From: Nitrosospira briensis
GTDB taxonomy: Bacteria > Pseudomonadota > Gammaproteobacteria > Burkholderiales > Nitrosomonadaceae
Direction: 5' to 3'
Assembly: GCF_900115125.1 (NCBI RefSeq)
Contig: NZ_FOVJ01000004.1
Coordinates: forward strand, 62,001-126,000
DNA length: 64,000 nucleotides
Shown here: positions 1-9,198 of the stretch, one piece after another
Position numbering within the stretch: the first letter of the stretch is position 1
Layout: each line of letters begins with the position of its first letter
The notes under the pieces: model-generated
Told to the model about the DNA's origin: nothing
The model's input: only the letters and a program-made list of their open reading frames with translations
Databases searched by the model: none
Position numbers and translations under genes: made by a program

Positions 1-1454
1 CTCCTGGCCCGGGCAACCGCGTTCCTTTCGCATCCGCTACATCTAAAGATGATCCCCTGGCACTATTCGGCGGGCAATCGGAGCGTGGCCCCTTTGATGA
101 TCTGCTGACTCCTCCTCCAGGGACTCCGCAGCAAAACCTGGCGCGTCCGGAAATGAAGGAGTCCGCTCATTCTGGCCCGGCGTCCATTATCCCCCCCGAT
201 TTTGACCCGTTTGGGGAACGCCCGCTCCCTCAACGGCCAAGGGCCGGTCACGTACCGCGACCTGCTGGGGAATCGCAAGACGTGCTCGATCTCGGGTTTG
301 GACCCTCGATACCCAACCAGAGCATAGACGACTTATTTGGCCTCACCCCCGGAAAAAATTCCGAACCGTTTGCACCTGACTCGCCATTGGCAACGCAGCA
401 TGAGCAATCCGATAAGGGGAGCGTGGACCCATTCGTCGCGTTGGGTGTTACACCGGAAAAAAAGTCTTCCGAAGGCCAGGTCCAGCGCGACGATGTTCTC
501 GAATTGCATGGCTCTTTTCGCCCGCCGGAGGCAAAACCTGAGGCCGTCATGCGCGCAGTGCTTCCTCGTGGGGCACAGACCGGCGAGGCTTCTGAAACCA
601 AACCGTACGGCATGGTCCTGTCCTGGGAAAACAAGGAATCAAATCAGGATAGCGGGGAGATCAAGAGCGTGATTATTCCATCGCCAAGGCATGACCGCCG
701 AAAGACGGACAGGCGCCGGCGCGGTATGCAACCCGATGCTGCGCTGCAAGCGGTACCTGAAGCAATCGTTGCTGCACCTTCCGCTAACGTGGCTCCGAAA
801 CCCTCAGCCGTGGCGCCAGGCGGCTCTCCGCTGACCCCGACTCCAATGCCCGAACATGACGAGTTGCTTCGTGCGTTTCTTGATGGCGCGGGTGTGCCTG
901 ACGTGAGCATACCGGCCGGGCTCACCCCACAGTTTATGGCCCTGCTTGGCCATCTGTTGCGGGAGTCGACACAGGGCACGCTTGATTTACTGCTTGCGCG
1001 CACATTGACAAAGCGCGAAGTGCGGGCGGAACTCACGATGATTGCACCCAAGGAAAATAACCCTTTGAAATTCTCTCCCACTGTTGAAGTCGCGCTCACT
1101 CATCTGCTAGCCCCGCAGGGACAAGGTTTCCTCGCACCGCTACAGGCAATGCGGGACGCGCATGACGACTTGCGCTCGCATCAATTCGGGTTTATGGCCG
1201 GTATGCGAGCGGCGCTGGCCGGTGTGCTCGAGCGTTTCGATCCCACATACCTGGAGGGCCGGCTTACGCAGAAAACGGTTGTGGATGCGTTGTTGCCGAT
1301 CAATCGTAAAGCCAAGCTATGGGACTTGTTCGCGGAGCGTTACAAAGACATTTCCCGCGAGGCGGAAGAAGATTTTCATGTTCTGTTTGGCAAGGAGTTT
1401 CTTCGCGCGTACGAGGCGCAGATCGCCAAGCTTGAACAGGACGATAAGAAATGA
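1..1454 (+). CDS. tagH: T6SS FHA-domain protein TagH, 5'-truncated by window edge
   Basis: The frame is open from base 3, before the first internal ATG at 153, so the true start and the expected N-terminal FHA domain lie left of the window. The visible part has a long Pro/Asp-rich linker (to about base 830) and then a compact C-terminal domain beginning near 'LRAFLDGAGVPDV'. That domain matches the conserved C-terminal region of T6SS FHA proteins (TagH/Fha). In this family FHA binds phosphothreonine made by PpkA and promotes assembly of the secretion machine. The linker repeats short motifs such as DPLALFGG, DLFGLTPG and DPFVALG. The PP2C phosphatase gene follows after about 80 bp on the same strand, which supports the assignment. 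The family is clear, but the number of upstream codons cannot be seen. Confidence 0.88.
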   Translation, partial: PGPGNRVPFASATSKDDPLALFGGQSERGPFDDLLTPPPGTPQQNLARPEMKESAHSGPASIIPPDFDPFGERPLPQRPRAGHVPRPAGESQDVLDLGFGPSIPNQSIDDLFGLTPGKNSEPFAPDSPLATQHEQSDKGSVDPFVALGVTPEKKSSEGQVQRDDVLELHGSFRPPEAKPEAVMRAVLPRGAQTGEASETKPYGMVLSWENKESNQDSGEIKSVIIPSPRHDRRKTDRRRRGMQPDAALQAVPEAIVAAPSANVAPKPSAVAPGGSPLTPTPMPEHDELLRAFLDGAGVPDVSIPAGLTPQFMALLGHLLRESTQGTLDLLLARTLTKREVRAELTMIAPKENNPLKFSPTVEVALTHLLAPQGQGFLAPLQAMRDAHDDLRSHQFGFMAGMRAALAGVLERFDPTYLEGRLTQKTVVDALLPINRKAKLWDLFAERYKDISREAEEDFHVLFGKEFLRAYEAQIAKLEQDDKK

Positions 1455-1532
1455 CACGGCCTGGTTCCTGGCGCGGCATGGACTTATTCAACGATTGATG
1501 GCGGAATAGTTCACTATAGGCGGCTTGCTTTC

Positions 1533-2300
1533 ATGCAGCTTGAAATAATAGTACTTTCGAAAGCTGGAGGCCGTGAGGTCAATGAAGATGCATGCGGCTT
1601 CTGGTCGGCTCCGGAAGCTTGTTTTTGCGTCCTGTCGGACGGTCTCGGTGGACATTATGGTGGAGATGTCGCTTCGAAACTCGCGGTGCAGCATACGCTC
1701 GACTCGTTTCGTGCCATGCCTGAATGTAGCAGCCGGGCAGTCGAGGCGGCATTGCAGGCCGGCAATCTCGCTATCATTCGCGAGCAGCACCGTGACGCCA
1801 GGCTCAAGCAGATGCGTGCTACCGCAGTGGTTCTCTCCATTGATACGAAACTTGGTGTCGCGGTGTGGGGACATGTGGGCGATTCGCGCCTGTATTGTTT
1901 CCGCGAAGCCCGGATCATCGAGCAGACTCGCGACCACAGCGTAATACAGAGTATGGTCGACGCTGGTTATCTACAGCCCAGGGAACTGCGAGATTCGCCC
2001 AATCGCAGCAAATTGCTCGCTGCGCTTGGTAATGAAGAGCAATTCTCGGTCGAGATCATTCCGGTTGCGTTTCCGCTAATGGATGGTGACATATTTCTTC
2101 TCTGTAGTGACGGGCTTTGGGAGTATGTAGAGGAAGAAGATATGGAGCGCATGCTAAAGGCAGCTCCTTCCGCTTCCGATTGGTTGAAAGCGCTTGAGAA
2201 CCGGGTTCTCGAACGCGGGCACAAGGGGCAGGACAATTATTCGGCAATCGCGGTATGGTGTAGAGATCCGGATGAAGCAACACTGCGCGGTCCGGTATGA
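1533..2300 (+). CDS. pppA: PP2C-family Ser/Thr phosphatase of the T6SS (PppA-type)
   Basis: This 255-residue protein has the metal-dependent PP2C phosphatase motifs in order: NED at 17-19, SDGLGGH with Asp36, GDSRLY with Asp117, CSDGLWE with Asp193, and GQDNY with Asp234/Asn235. All metal-binding acids are present, so it should be active. In T6SS loci such a phosphatase removes the phosphate that PpkA puts on the FHA protein and so turns secretion down. It lies just downstream of tagH on the same strand, and the kinase gene sits on the other strand about 0.7 kb away. The ribosome site before the ATG is weak, so coupling to tagH is possible. The role in T6SS is inferred from context. Confidence 0.9.
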   Translation: MQLEIIVLSKAGGREVNEDACGFWSAPEACFCVLSDGLGGHYGGDVASKLAVQHTLDSFRAMPECSSRAVEAALQAGNLAIIREQHRDARLKQMRATAVVLSIDTKLGVAVWGHVGDSRLYCFREARIIEQTRDHSVIQSMVDAGYLQPRELRDSPNRSKLLAALGNEEQFSVEIIPVAFPLMDGDIFLLCSDGLWEYVEEEDMERMLKAAPSASDWLKALENRVLERGHKGQDNYSAIAVWCRDPDEATLRGPV

Positions 2301-2361
2301 TTGATATGTTTCCGCTGGAATCGCCATGATGTTACGTTGCTAAACTGATCACGGAGGTCAT

Positions 2362-2898
2362 ATGAAAACCAGGTCAATAATTGCCTTGATGGCGCTTGCT
2401 GCCTTTTCGCTTCCGGTTACCGCGGAGACGACAAAGGTGCTGAGGGGTTCGGAAATCACGGAGTCTGCCTTGATTGATGCGCTGTCGCCGGAAGGAGGCA
2501 TCCGCACCAGGAGCATTAGAGTATTCCGCGATCAGCCCGACGCCGCGGAGAAAGCGGCAAGTGCGTCCATGTTAATCACGTTTCATACCAACTCCGCCGA
2601 CCTTACGCCCGAAGCCAGACATTCTCTTGATGTCGTGGGCCGAGCCTTGAATATGGATAAACTGGCAAAGCACAGCTTCATCATAGAAGGACATGCCGAT
2701 CCGCGCGGCGGACCCGATTTCAACCAGAGACTATCTCAGGAACGGGCACAAACAGTTAGAGATTATCTGGTGCGCAACCACGATATTATGGAAGATCGGT
2801 TAACAGCGATCGGTAAAGGAGATCATGAGCTGCTGGATAAGGAAAATCCCATTGCACCTGAAAACCGTCGTGTAACAATCCTGACCAAACCGGAATAA
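2362..2898 (+). CDS. OmpA-family periplasmic/outer-membrane protein
   Basis: The 178-residue product starts with a signal peptide (hydrophobic residues 5-19, likely cleavage after VTA at residue 21). There is no lipobox cysteine. An OmpA-like peptidoglycan-binding domain fills residues 70-178, with 'ITFHTNSADLTPEA' and 'IIEGHADPRGG' followed by the usual N..LS..RA..V..YL pattern. A good ribosome site (GGAGG) precedes the ATG. Its place between the T6SS phosphatase and kinase genes suggests a link to the secretion system, for example anchoring the membrane complex to the wall. TssL in this locus already carries an OmpA domain, so this would be a second wall-binding element. The exact role is unknown. 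Confidence 0.8.
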   Translation: MKTRSIIALMALAAFSLPVTAETTKVLRGSEITESALIDALSPEGGIRTRSIRVFRDQPDAAEKAASASMLITFHTNSADLTPEARHSLDVVGRALNMDKLAKHSFIIEGHADPRGGPDFNQRLSQERAQTVRDYLVRNHDIMEDRLTAIGKGDHELLDKENPIAPENRRVTILTKPE

Positions 2899-2906
2899 TA
2901 TTACGG

Positions 2907-2922
2907 GGCGGGGCAACCCGCC
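2907..2922. terminator. Hairpin between convergent genes
   Basis: A perfect 6-bp stem GGCGGG/CCCGCC with a GCAA tetraloop lies 9 bp after the OmpA-like gene and 68 bp before the end of the convergent kinase gene. No T-run follows, so intrinsic termination is uncertain. It could equally be an RNA-stabilising hairpin. Confidence 0.35.
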
Positions 2923-2989
2923 GTGAGACGGTAGGGCGCGAGCACCATTCCCGGAAGTTTCCGCATAAGCCGTCGTCCTGGCCGCAGCA

Positions 2990-4735
2990 TCACGTTCCCC
3001 GGATTTCCTCAATGGAGAACATGGCGGCTCCATAGGATTCTGAACAGTTGCGCATTGAGACCGCACATATCGCTTTCCCTGCGAATAGTGGGGTAGACCC
3101 GGTATAGTCCGAATACAAGCGCGCGGCCTGATCGAGCGGAAATTCAGCAAAAGGATCGACCGCTGCCAGCCCGGCGGCGCTGAAATCGCGTGGCCGATCC
3201 GAGACGATCACAACAAAATGGTCGGTTCCAGGCGGGCCCTCAGCTACCATCTTCCATTCAGGGCGAGGCAGATCGAACTGTTCTCCAGCCTTGATGTTGT
3301 TGTTCTTGTCCACGGCGTTCGGGAAAAGAAGAAAAAAATCAGAACGGTTTGTGCCGACCATTAAAAGGTATACATAGCCCGCCCTTGCGGAACGGATTCT
3401 GAAGCGCAGGAAGTCCTTGCCGATGCGCGTCTGTGCTTTTTCGGTGGATACCGTTACTGCGTGGTTGCGTTCGCGTCCCTCGAATACTTCATCCAGCGCT
3501 CTCATTGGATCAAACTGTCGCGCTCCAATGACGTCGGGAGCGGTTGCGACGCTCGAGGTCATCGCGCCCGTTCCAGCAGGCTGCGTCTCCGCGGGCTTGT
3601 CGCGTAGCAGAAATATACCTGTTCCAACCGCTGCGAGCAGCATCACAAAGACAGCGATGTAAGGCCCCACCCGCTGCCTGGATATGGTTGATCCATCAGC
3701 GGCTGCCCGCGCGGTCGCGCCAGACGGCTCATGCGGTGGCGCTGGCGGATGCTGATGCTGACGTACTGCTGTTAACCCGAGCAAAGCGCGTAGTTCCATA
3801 ACATTCTGGGGACGGTTTTCAGGCTTGACAGCGAGCGCAAGATCGATTGCCTGCAGGAACTGGACGCTGTATCGTCCTGCTGCCGTTGTGCTCAGGGGAA
3901 TCAACGAATCCGACATCATACGGCCCACGGAGGGGGCTGGCGGATGCCCGGTGATGGCAAAATACGTTACTGCTGCAAGTGCGTAGATATCAGTCCATGG
4001 TCCCTGTCTCATCGCCGGGTCGTCCGCATATTGCTCCACGGGCGCATAGCCCGGCTTGAGGATCACGGTAAGCGCTTGTGTCATATTTCCAATAACTCGA
4101 CGTGCTGCCCCGAAATCGAGCAGAAGCGGGCGCCCGTCAGGCAGAATCAATATGTTGTCCGGAGCGATATCCCGATGGAGGCAGTGATCGGCGTGAATGA
4201 CGCCCAGTGCTTCAAGCAGTTGTGCCAACAGCCCCTTGAGCCATGCCTCATCGGGCGGGTCGCTCATGAGGGCTAATGTCTCCTTTAGCGTTACGCCCTG
4301 ATAGAACGGCATAACCATATAGGCGGTGCCATTGCTTTCCCAGAAGCGGTAAACCTTGACTAGAGAAGGGTGATCGAACTGTGCCAGGAGCTGAGCTTCG
4401 TTGATGAAGCTGCGCAAGCCAGCCTGAAAGGTTTCCGCGTTGCGCTCGGACCTCACAACGACTGTTACACCATCATCCCTTCCAGCGAGAGCAGCGGGCA
4501 TGTATTCCTTGAGCGCCACCTGCCGATGCAAGGAATGGTCGTAAGCAAGATAAACAATGCCGAACCCTCCCGCACCGATGAGGCCGACAATTTCAAACTC
4601 GCCCAACTTGCTCCCGATAGGCAAGCTATTCTGATTCGCCGGTTTAGCGCCTGATGCAGCGATCACCGGTTCTTCCGGTATCCGTGTCGGCATAACGGTA
4701 CTGTCATCATCGCCCTGAGGTGGAGTGGCATTCAT
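2990..4735 (-). CDS. ppkA: T6SS Ser/Thr protein kinase (PpkA-type) with DUF4384-like periplasmic domain
   Basis: The product is 581 residues. A Hanks-type kinase domain spans about 45-320: glycine loop GAGGFG 54-59, Lys76 in ALKEY, catalytic HRD at 187-189 and DFG at 207-209, all intact. A Pro-rich juxtamembrane stretch leads to one membrane helix at 358-377. The C-terminal 200 residues ('IRSARAGYVYLLMVG', 'LLFPN') resemble the DUF4384 domain seen on many bacterial kinases, and would lie in the periplasm. In T6SS the kinase phosphorylates the FHA protein and triggers assembly. It is the last gene of the leftward operon, 29 bp after tagF. The periplasmic domain presumably senses an envelope signal, but what it binds cannot be read from sequence. 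Confidence 0.92.
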   Translation of the reverse strand: MNATPPQGDDDSTVMPTRIPEEPVIAASGAKPANQNSLPIGSKLGEFEIVGLIGAGGFGIVYLAYDHSLHRQVALKEYMPAALAGRDDGVTVVVRSERNAETFQAGLRSFINEAQLLAQFDHPSLVKVYRFWESNGTAYMVMPFYQGVTLKETLALMSDPPDEAWLKGLLAQLLEALGVIHADHCLHRDIAPDNILILPDGRPLLLDFGAARRVIGNMTQALTVILKPGYAPVEQYADDPAMRQGPWTDIYALAAVTYFAITGHPPAPSVGRMMSDSLIPLSTTAAGRYSVQFLQAIDLALAVKPENRPQNVMELRALLGLTAVRQHQHPPAPPHEPSGATARAAADGSTISRQRVGPYIAVFVMLLAAVGTGIFLLRDKPAETQPAGTGAMTSSVATAPDVIGARQFDPMRALDEVFEGRERNHAVTVSTEKAQTRIGKDFLRFRIRSARAGYVYLLMVGTNRSDFFLLFPNAVDKNNNIKAGEQFDLPRPEWKMVAEGPPGTDHFVVIVSDRPRDFSAAGLAAVDPFAEFPLDQAARLYSDYTGSTPLFAGKAICAVSMRNCSESYGAAMFSIEEIRGT

Positions 4736-4764
4736 GTTGTGTTGTCGTATCGCCTCAAGAAGGG

Positions 4765-5541
4765 CTATCCGCCGCCCTTCAGGGGAAGATGTGCCTCGAG
4801 CATGACGGCAAAATGATTTTCAGGTGGAAGACCCTCGAAGCAGTGCAATAATCCCGGTCCGCCCTCTGAAGGCACCACCCACCAGAAACTTTTACCCGCC
4901 GCGCTGGCAGTGAGGATATCTTCTGCCGCCGCATCGAAGAGATCTGCCAGCGAGTTTTCCGTTGGCAGAACGAGCGTCTTGGGAAGGCCATTCGCGCCCT
5001 CTCTCCACCATTCCGCCAGTTCTTGCGCGTCCCGGCGTTGCGGGGGCGGCTCAAGTGCCGGAAAGGGGTTGTCGGCGAGATTCCGGTCGAGATCGTCTGG
5101 CAGCGCATTGATATTCAGCGTAGCGAGGGCAATGCGCTCCAACGCAGCGTACCACGACTGGGCGGAAAAAACGGTTAACATCATCCCGGGACGGGAATCG
5201 ACCGGTAATGCAATCGTTAGCGGAAAATAACGCCCCACGCTGTCAACGCTCGGCATGAGCACGCCAGCCCAGATTCCTGTGGACGCGTCGCATGCTCCGG
5301 GCATGAGGACAAAACGCCATATCGGCCCGTTGAGATAAAGGTCGAGCCAGCGGCCGCCCAAATGTGCCCGGCTTGCCGCCATGGCATGTTGGAGCCAGGA
5401 GTCCCACGCATGGATAAAGCCGGAGGGCAGGCGCCGCGAAATGAAGTCTCCAAGGCACGGAATTTTTCCATACCATCCTGCAATGGGCGAGTCATTGCGG
5501 TTCTTACAAGCGTCCGGGGCAGTTGAATTGTTTGAGTTCAT
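4765..5541 (-). CDS. tagF: T6SS-associated protein TagF
   Basis: This 258-residue soluble protein has the TagF (DUF2094) signature near its start, 'GWYGKIPCLGDFISRRLP' (residues 22-39), and 'MPSVDSVGRYFPLT' further on. TagF proteins are negative post-translational regulators of T6SS, in some species as a fusion with the PppA phosphatase; here the two are separate genes. The start codon lies inside the end of tssM: the genes overlap by 38 bp in different frames, so translation is probably coupled. ppkA follows after 29 bp. The length is normal for a stand-alone TagF. Confidence 0.9.
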   Translation of the reverse strand: MNSNNSTAPDACKNRNDSPIAGWYGKIPCLGDFISRRLPSGFIHAWDSWLQHAMAASRAHLGGRWLDLYLNGPIWRFVLMPGACDASTGIWAGVLMPSVDSVGRYFPLTIALPVDSRPGMMLTVFSAQSWYAALERIALATLNINALPDDLDRNLADNPFPALEPPPQRRDAQELAEWWREGANGLPKTLVLPTENSLADLFDAAAEDILTASAAGKSFWWVVPSEGGPGLLHCFEGLPPENHFAVMLEAHLPLKGGG

Positions 5542-8500
5542 TTAAACGAAACGGATTTTGCACGCTGCTGGTAATGACCTCAAAGCGCGCTTTTCTGCCA
5601 TCGACATTAAATGTGACAACGAATTTCTCCGGTTGAGAAGTCGGTAAGATCTGCATGCCGTCAAGCATGCGGAACAATGCCCAAGGGCCTTCGAATACCT
5701 GGCCGGACGCGCCGCTGGCGCTGGCGGGGGAGATTTGCAGGCGGACCTGCGAGCTGCCGCGAGGACCAGGCCATTGCAAGGTCATCGGTATTTGCGGGCC
5801 GTGACTGTACTTCACGAGTTGCCCATCGACGTCGAGGATGAACTGTGTAATGGACGCGTCCATCTCGATGGGTTTGAATGTCAGGCTCATGCCCGCTGTG
5901 CGGCCACCACCCCGGAAAAATACGTCGCGGATTATTTGGGCCCGGTGAAATTCTTGCAGTGCTCCGGAAGCACTGCCCATATTGGCGTCCCCGACCTTGC
6001 GAAAGCTCCAGGGACGTGTTGAAGTATCGACGTATTGAGCCAGATTTTTCTGAAAAAACTCATCCAGAAGTCCGCCGGGGGCGAACAGCCGCGCGAAATC
6101 CTCCTGGGTCACGTCCCGAGCACTCTCCTTTACAAAGGGATATCGCCCGGCGATTGCCTTATTGCAGAATTCACCGATCGACGTCTGAAGGGATTGATCC
6201 AGGTTGGCTCGGGTCGCACCCAGCGCCTGGCTGACGCCTCCTGTCGAAAGAGTGATAAGCATGGACCTTATGGGTTCTGGCATACGGCCGGCGTCCGCCT
6301 TGATTTTAGTGGGGACATCGCTGGGCGGAGGCGCGCTCCCGCCTTTTATCGCGGCCTCGGTCGCGGTAAGAAGCGTGTAAAGTTCGTTGATTTTCTCAGG
6401 TATCGAATCAATGGGCGCCGGTTGGCCCGGCACATCTGGGCGCACCATGCGGCGAAGTTCCTTGAACCGGTCATCGACAATGTTTTCCAGTTGTGACTCC
6501 GTTGTCGCGGCCTGTGTTTTTCTGGCGGTTTGCCCGAATAACTTCCCCAGTTGGTCACGCGCAGTTTTTACCTTGTCTGCCGCCTTGTCCACTGCTGTTT
6601 TTTCGCTCTCTTCGACGTCAGCAAGTGATACCTCTTTTACGATGGCACGCATCAGTGAAATCAAGGGCGAGTCGGTGCCGGACAGAATCCGGGCCATTTC
6701 GATACTTCTCTGCAGATTGCCGGCCCGGATCAGCCGGATATCGTTGATAAACGATGACCATATGGACGCGTAATCCTCAAGATACAATCGGCGCACCTCG
6801 TTGAGCAGACGTGCTTCCGCCTGGGGATTGATCCACCGGGCACGATCTTTTTCCTCGAGACCCAGGACCCATACTTCTTCATCAGCCAATTGCCCGGTGA
6901 CTTCCTTCGCGGCTTCGGAAAAAGCCTTGTGATAACCGGCATAGCTGAATAAACCCGGTACGCCCTGGGTAAGGGGTTGCCCGCTGACACGGGTAAAAAC
7001 CAGCGGAGACGAAGGGCCGCCTGCCTTTGCAATAGTGAATTCCGGAATTTCGGAGCCTACCCCCAGGCGCTTGATGCGATTATAAATCCGTTGCGCGATT
7101 GGAGTCTGTGCCACGGTATGGCGTACATTGGCGATTAATTGTTCATTAATGGGAATAGGCGACGATAGCTGGCCGGGGGCGAGAAGATTATCCAGGTGGA
7201 ATTCCAGTTGGTCGCGCTGCTCAACGGTAACTTCACGGGGGAGGCTGAGCTCCCAGTCCGTAGTGATAAAAACCTTCAGCGCAACAGGATCGAAGTGTTC
7301 AGGCTGATGAAGCATGAGATAGGCCTTGAGCCCTTCATATAAAAGCTCCAGATTCGCCCGGCTGCCGGTGCTCAGGAGGCGTTCGATGCGCAGCACAAGC
7401 TGAGGCAGGAATGCATCCTGCAATAATTTCCGATAGGCATTGTCAGATGCCGCAGCTAGCTTCTCGCCCTGATAAAGACCCAAACCCATCGAAAGAGGCA
7501 CATCCTCGTTTTCCCCGGGAGCGGCATCAGTCAAGTCTTTTACCGAGTTAAGGATCGGCAGCAGGCTGACTATATCCACGCTCTGCAGGATCGGCAATTC
7601 CTCGACCTTCTCCAGGATCGTGGGAATTTTTGCGTTCACCTCGGCAACATAGTTTTTATTGTTCGAATAGCTGACGCTCCATCCCGCCAGCGCAGCGAGC
7701 GTGATCAGCCCGGCAATGCCGAACATGCCCCATTGCAGCGCAGCACGCTTGCGCTCCCAGCGCAAATTCGTGCCGGCCAGCCCGGCCTCGGAGAAGATTA
7801 CGTCCTTCAGGAGCCGGGTCAGAAAAAAACTTTTGCCACTCGGTTTATTGGGCGGAAGCAGCTTGCGGTCGAGGTGTAGCGCACGGGCGAAACCGCCCAT
7901 GACCCGATCTATCGGGTTCCCTTCCTGGGTTCCGCTGGTAAAATAGAAGCCCCGCAATAATGGCTGTTGTTCGAAGCGGGAAGGAGAGAATACCTGGTTC
8001 AGAAAATCAGCGAGCAGCTCCTTGAGGCGGCTGAATTGCTGAGGGAAAGCATACAGCAGCGAGCGTTTTTCGATGTCCCTTTCCTGCTCCAGCCGGCCGA
8101 TAAGCCTTTCATTGAGCCGTTTTTCAAGCGCCGAGAACTCGGGCGTAAAGCTCTCGAGCGGGGGCGGGCCCTGTTTTTCAGTGAGCGGGAATGTCACGCC
8201 CCATACCTGAGCTCGTTCTTCCTTACCATATTCGCCGAAGAATTCCATGAATCCGGCAAGCAGATCAGCTTTGGTGACCAGGACATAAAGCGGAAAGCGG
8301 ATATTCAGTTCTTCGTGCAGTTCCTGGATGCGTTTACGTATCGCGCTGGCTTGCGCCTCCCGTTGTGCCGAAGTTTGTTGCAACAGGTCGGTTACGCTGA
8401 CTGTGACAATGACGCCATTGATGGGTCGGCGGGGACGATATTTTTTTAAAAGCTGCAAGAAACCCGTCCAGGCTGCGCTGTCCGATTCCCGGTTGCTTTC

Positions 8501-9109
8501 CTGAGTTGTATACCGGCCAGCCGTATCAAGCAATACAGCCTCGTTGGTGAACCACCAATCACAATTACGCGTGCCGCCGATCCCTCGTATTACCTCCTGC
8601 CCGAAGCGTTCGGCAAACGGGAATTGAAGCCCGGAGTTAACGAGCGCGGTAGTTTTTCCCGATCCCGGAGCTCCGATGAAGATATACCAGGGAAGTTCGT
8701 ACACATATTGACGACGAGTGAGAAGGGCGAGAAGGGGGTTTTTGGCGGGACTTCCGAGGCTGGCCTGTTTCAGTACCTCCACTGCTTCTTCAAAACGCTT
8801 CCGCAACAGGGCCACTTCTTCGGCGCCCGCACTATCGCCCGGTTGGGGGGGCGCAGACGGATGCCGCAGAAGCCCTTCCATCAGCCTGGCATTGAGGTTT
8901 TTCGCCTTGATTGCACGCCAGATGAGTTTGCCGATATATATCGTTATGACAGACGCGATCAGAATCATCCGCACCGTATCCGATTCCAGCGGACGATATT
9001 CAGCCACGGCAATCAATGGCCCGACGAACCAGATCAGCAGACTGAGTGCCGCCAGACCCAGAAAAGCCATGGTCCAGTGATTAAACAGGAATTTGAAAAC
9101 GCTCTTCAT
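5504..9109 (-). CDS. tssM: T6SS membrane complex subunit TssM (IcmF family)
   Basis: The 1201-residue length is typical of TssM. Two N-terminal membrane helices lie near 12-33 and 46-64, followed by a cytoplasmic NTPase-like domain with Walker A 'GAPGSGKT' at 146-153. A third helix near 'MFGIAGLITLAALAGW' (about 455-475) leads into the large periplasmic part that contacts TssJ. TssM spans the inner membrane and with TssL and TssJ forms the trans-envelope complex. A ribosome site (AAAGGGG) precedes the ATG. It lies 89 bp after tssL and its 3' end overlaps tagF. Walker A is intact; some family members lack it. Confidence 0.95.
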   Translation of the reverse strand: MKSVFKFLFNHWTMAFLGLAALSLLIWFVGPLIAVAEYRPLESDTVRMILIASVITIYIGKLIWRAIKAKNLNARLMEGLLRHPSAPPQPGDSAGAEEVALLRKRFEEAVEVLKQASLGSPAKNPLLALLTRRQYVYELPWYIFIGAPGSGKTTALVNSGLQFPFAERFGQEVIRGIGGTRNCDWWFTNEAVLLDTAGRYTTQESNRESDSAAWTGFLQLLKKYRPRRPINGVIVTVSVTDLLQQTSAQREAQASAIRKRIQELHEELNIRFPLYVLVTKADLLAGFMEFFGEYGKEERAQVWGVTFPLTEKQGPPPLESFTPEFSALEKRLNERLIGRLEQERDIEKRSLLYAFPQQFSRLKELLADFLNQVFSPSRFEQQPLLRGFYFTSGTQEGNPIDRVMGGFARALHLDRKLLPPNKPSGKSFFLTRLLKDVIFSEAGLAGTNLRWERKRAALQWGMFGIAGLITLAALAGWSVSYSNNKNYVAEVNAKIPTILEKVEELPILQSVDIVSLLPILNSVKDLTDAAPGENEDVPLSMGLGLYQGEKLAAASDNAYRKLLQDAFLPQLVLRIERLLSTGSRANLELLYEGLKAYLMLHQPEHFDPVALKVFITTDWELSLPREVTVEQRDQLEFHLDNLLAPGQLSSPIPINEQLIANVRHTVAQTPIAQRIYNRIKRLGVGSEIPEFTIAKAGGPSSPLVFTRVSGQPLTQGVPGLFSYAGYHKAFSEAAKEVTGQLADEEVWVLGLEEKDRARWINPQAEARLLNEVRRLYLEDYASIWSSFINDIRLIRAGNLQRSIEMARILSGTDSPLISLMRAIVKEVSLADVEESEKTAVDKAADKVKTARDQLGKLFGQTARKTQAATTESQLENIVDDRFKELRRMVRPDVPGQPAPIDSIPEKINELYTLLTATEAAIKGGSAPPPSDVPTKIKADAGRMPEPIRSMLITLSTGGVSQALGATRANLDQSLQTSIGEFCNKAIAGRYPFVKESARDVTQEDFARLFAPGGLLDEFFQKNLAQYVDTSTRPWSFRKVGDANMGSASGALQEFHRAQIIRDVFFRGGGRTAGMSLTFKPIEMDASITQFILDVDGQLVKYSHGPQIPMTLQWPGPRGSSQVRLQISPASASGASGQVFEGPWALFRMLDGMQILPTSQPEKFVVTFNVDGRKARFEVITSSVQNPFRLNELKQFNCPGRL

Positions 9110-9198
9110 CCCCTTTACCTTTTTCCTGAAAGCATGATTCCGCGCTACCAGCCACAGTTTTCACGGATCCCTGCCCGCTGGGGCTATTTAAAAATCTG

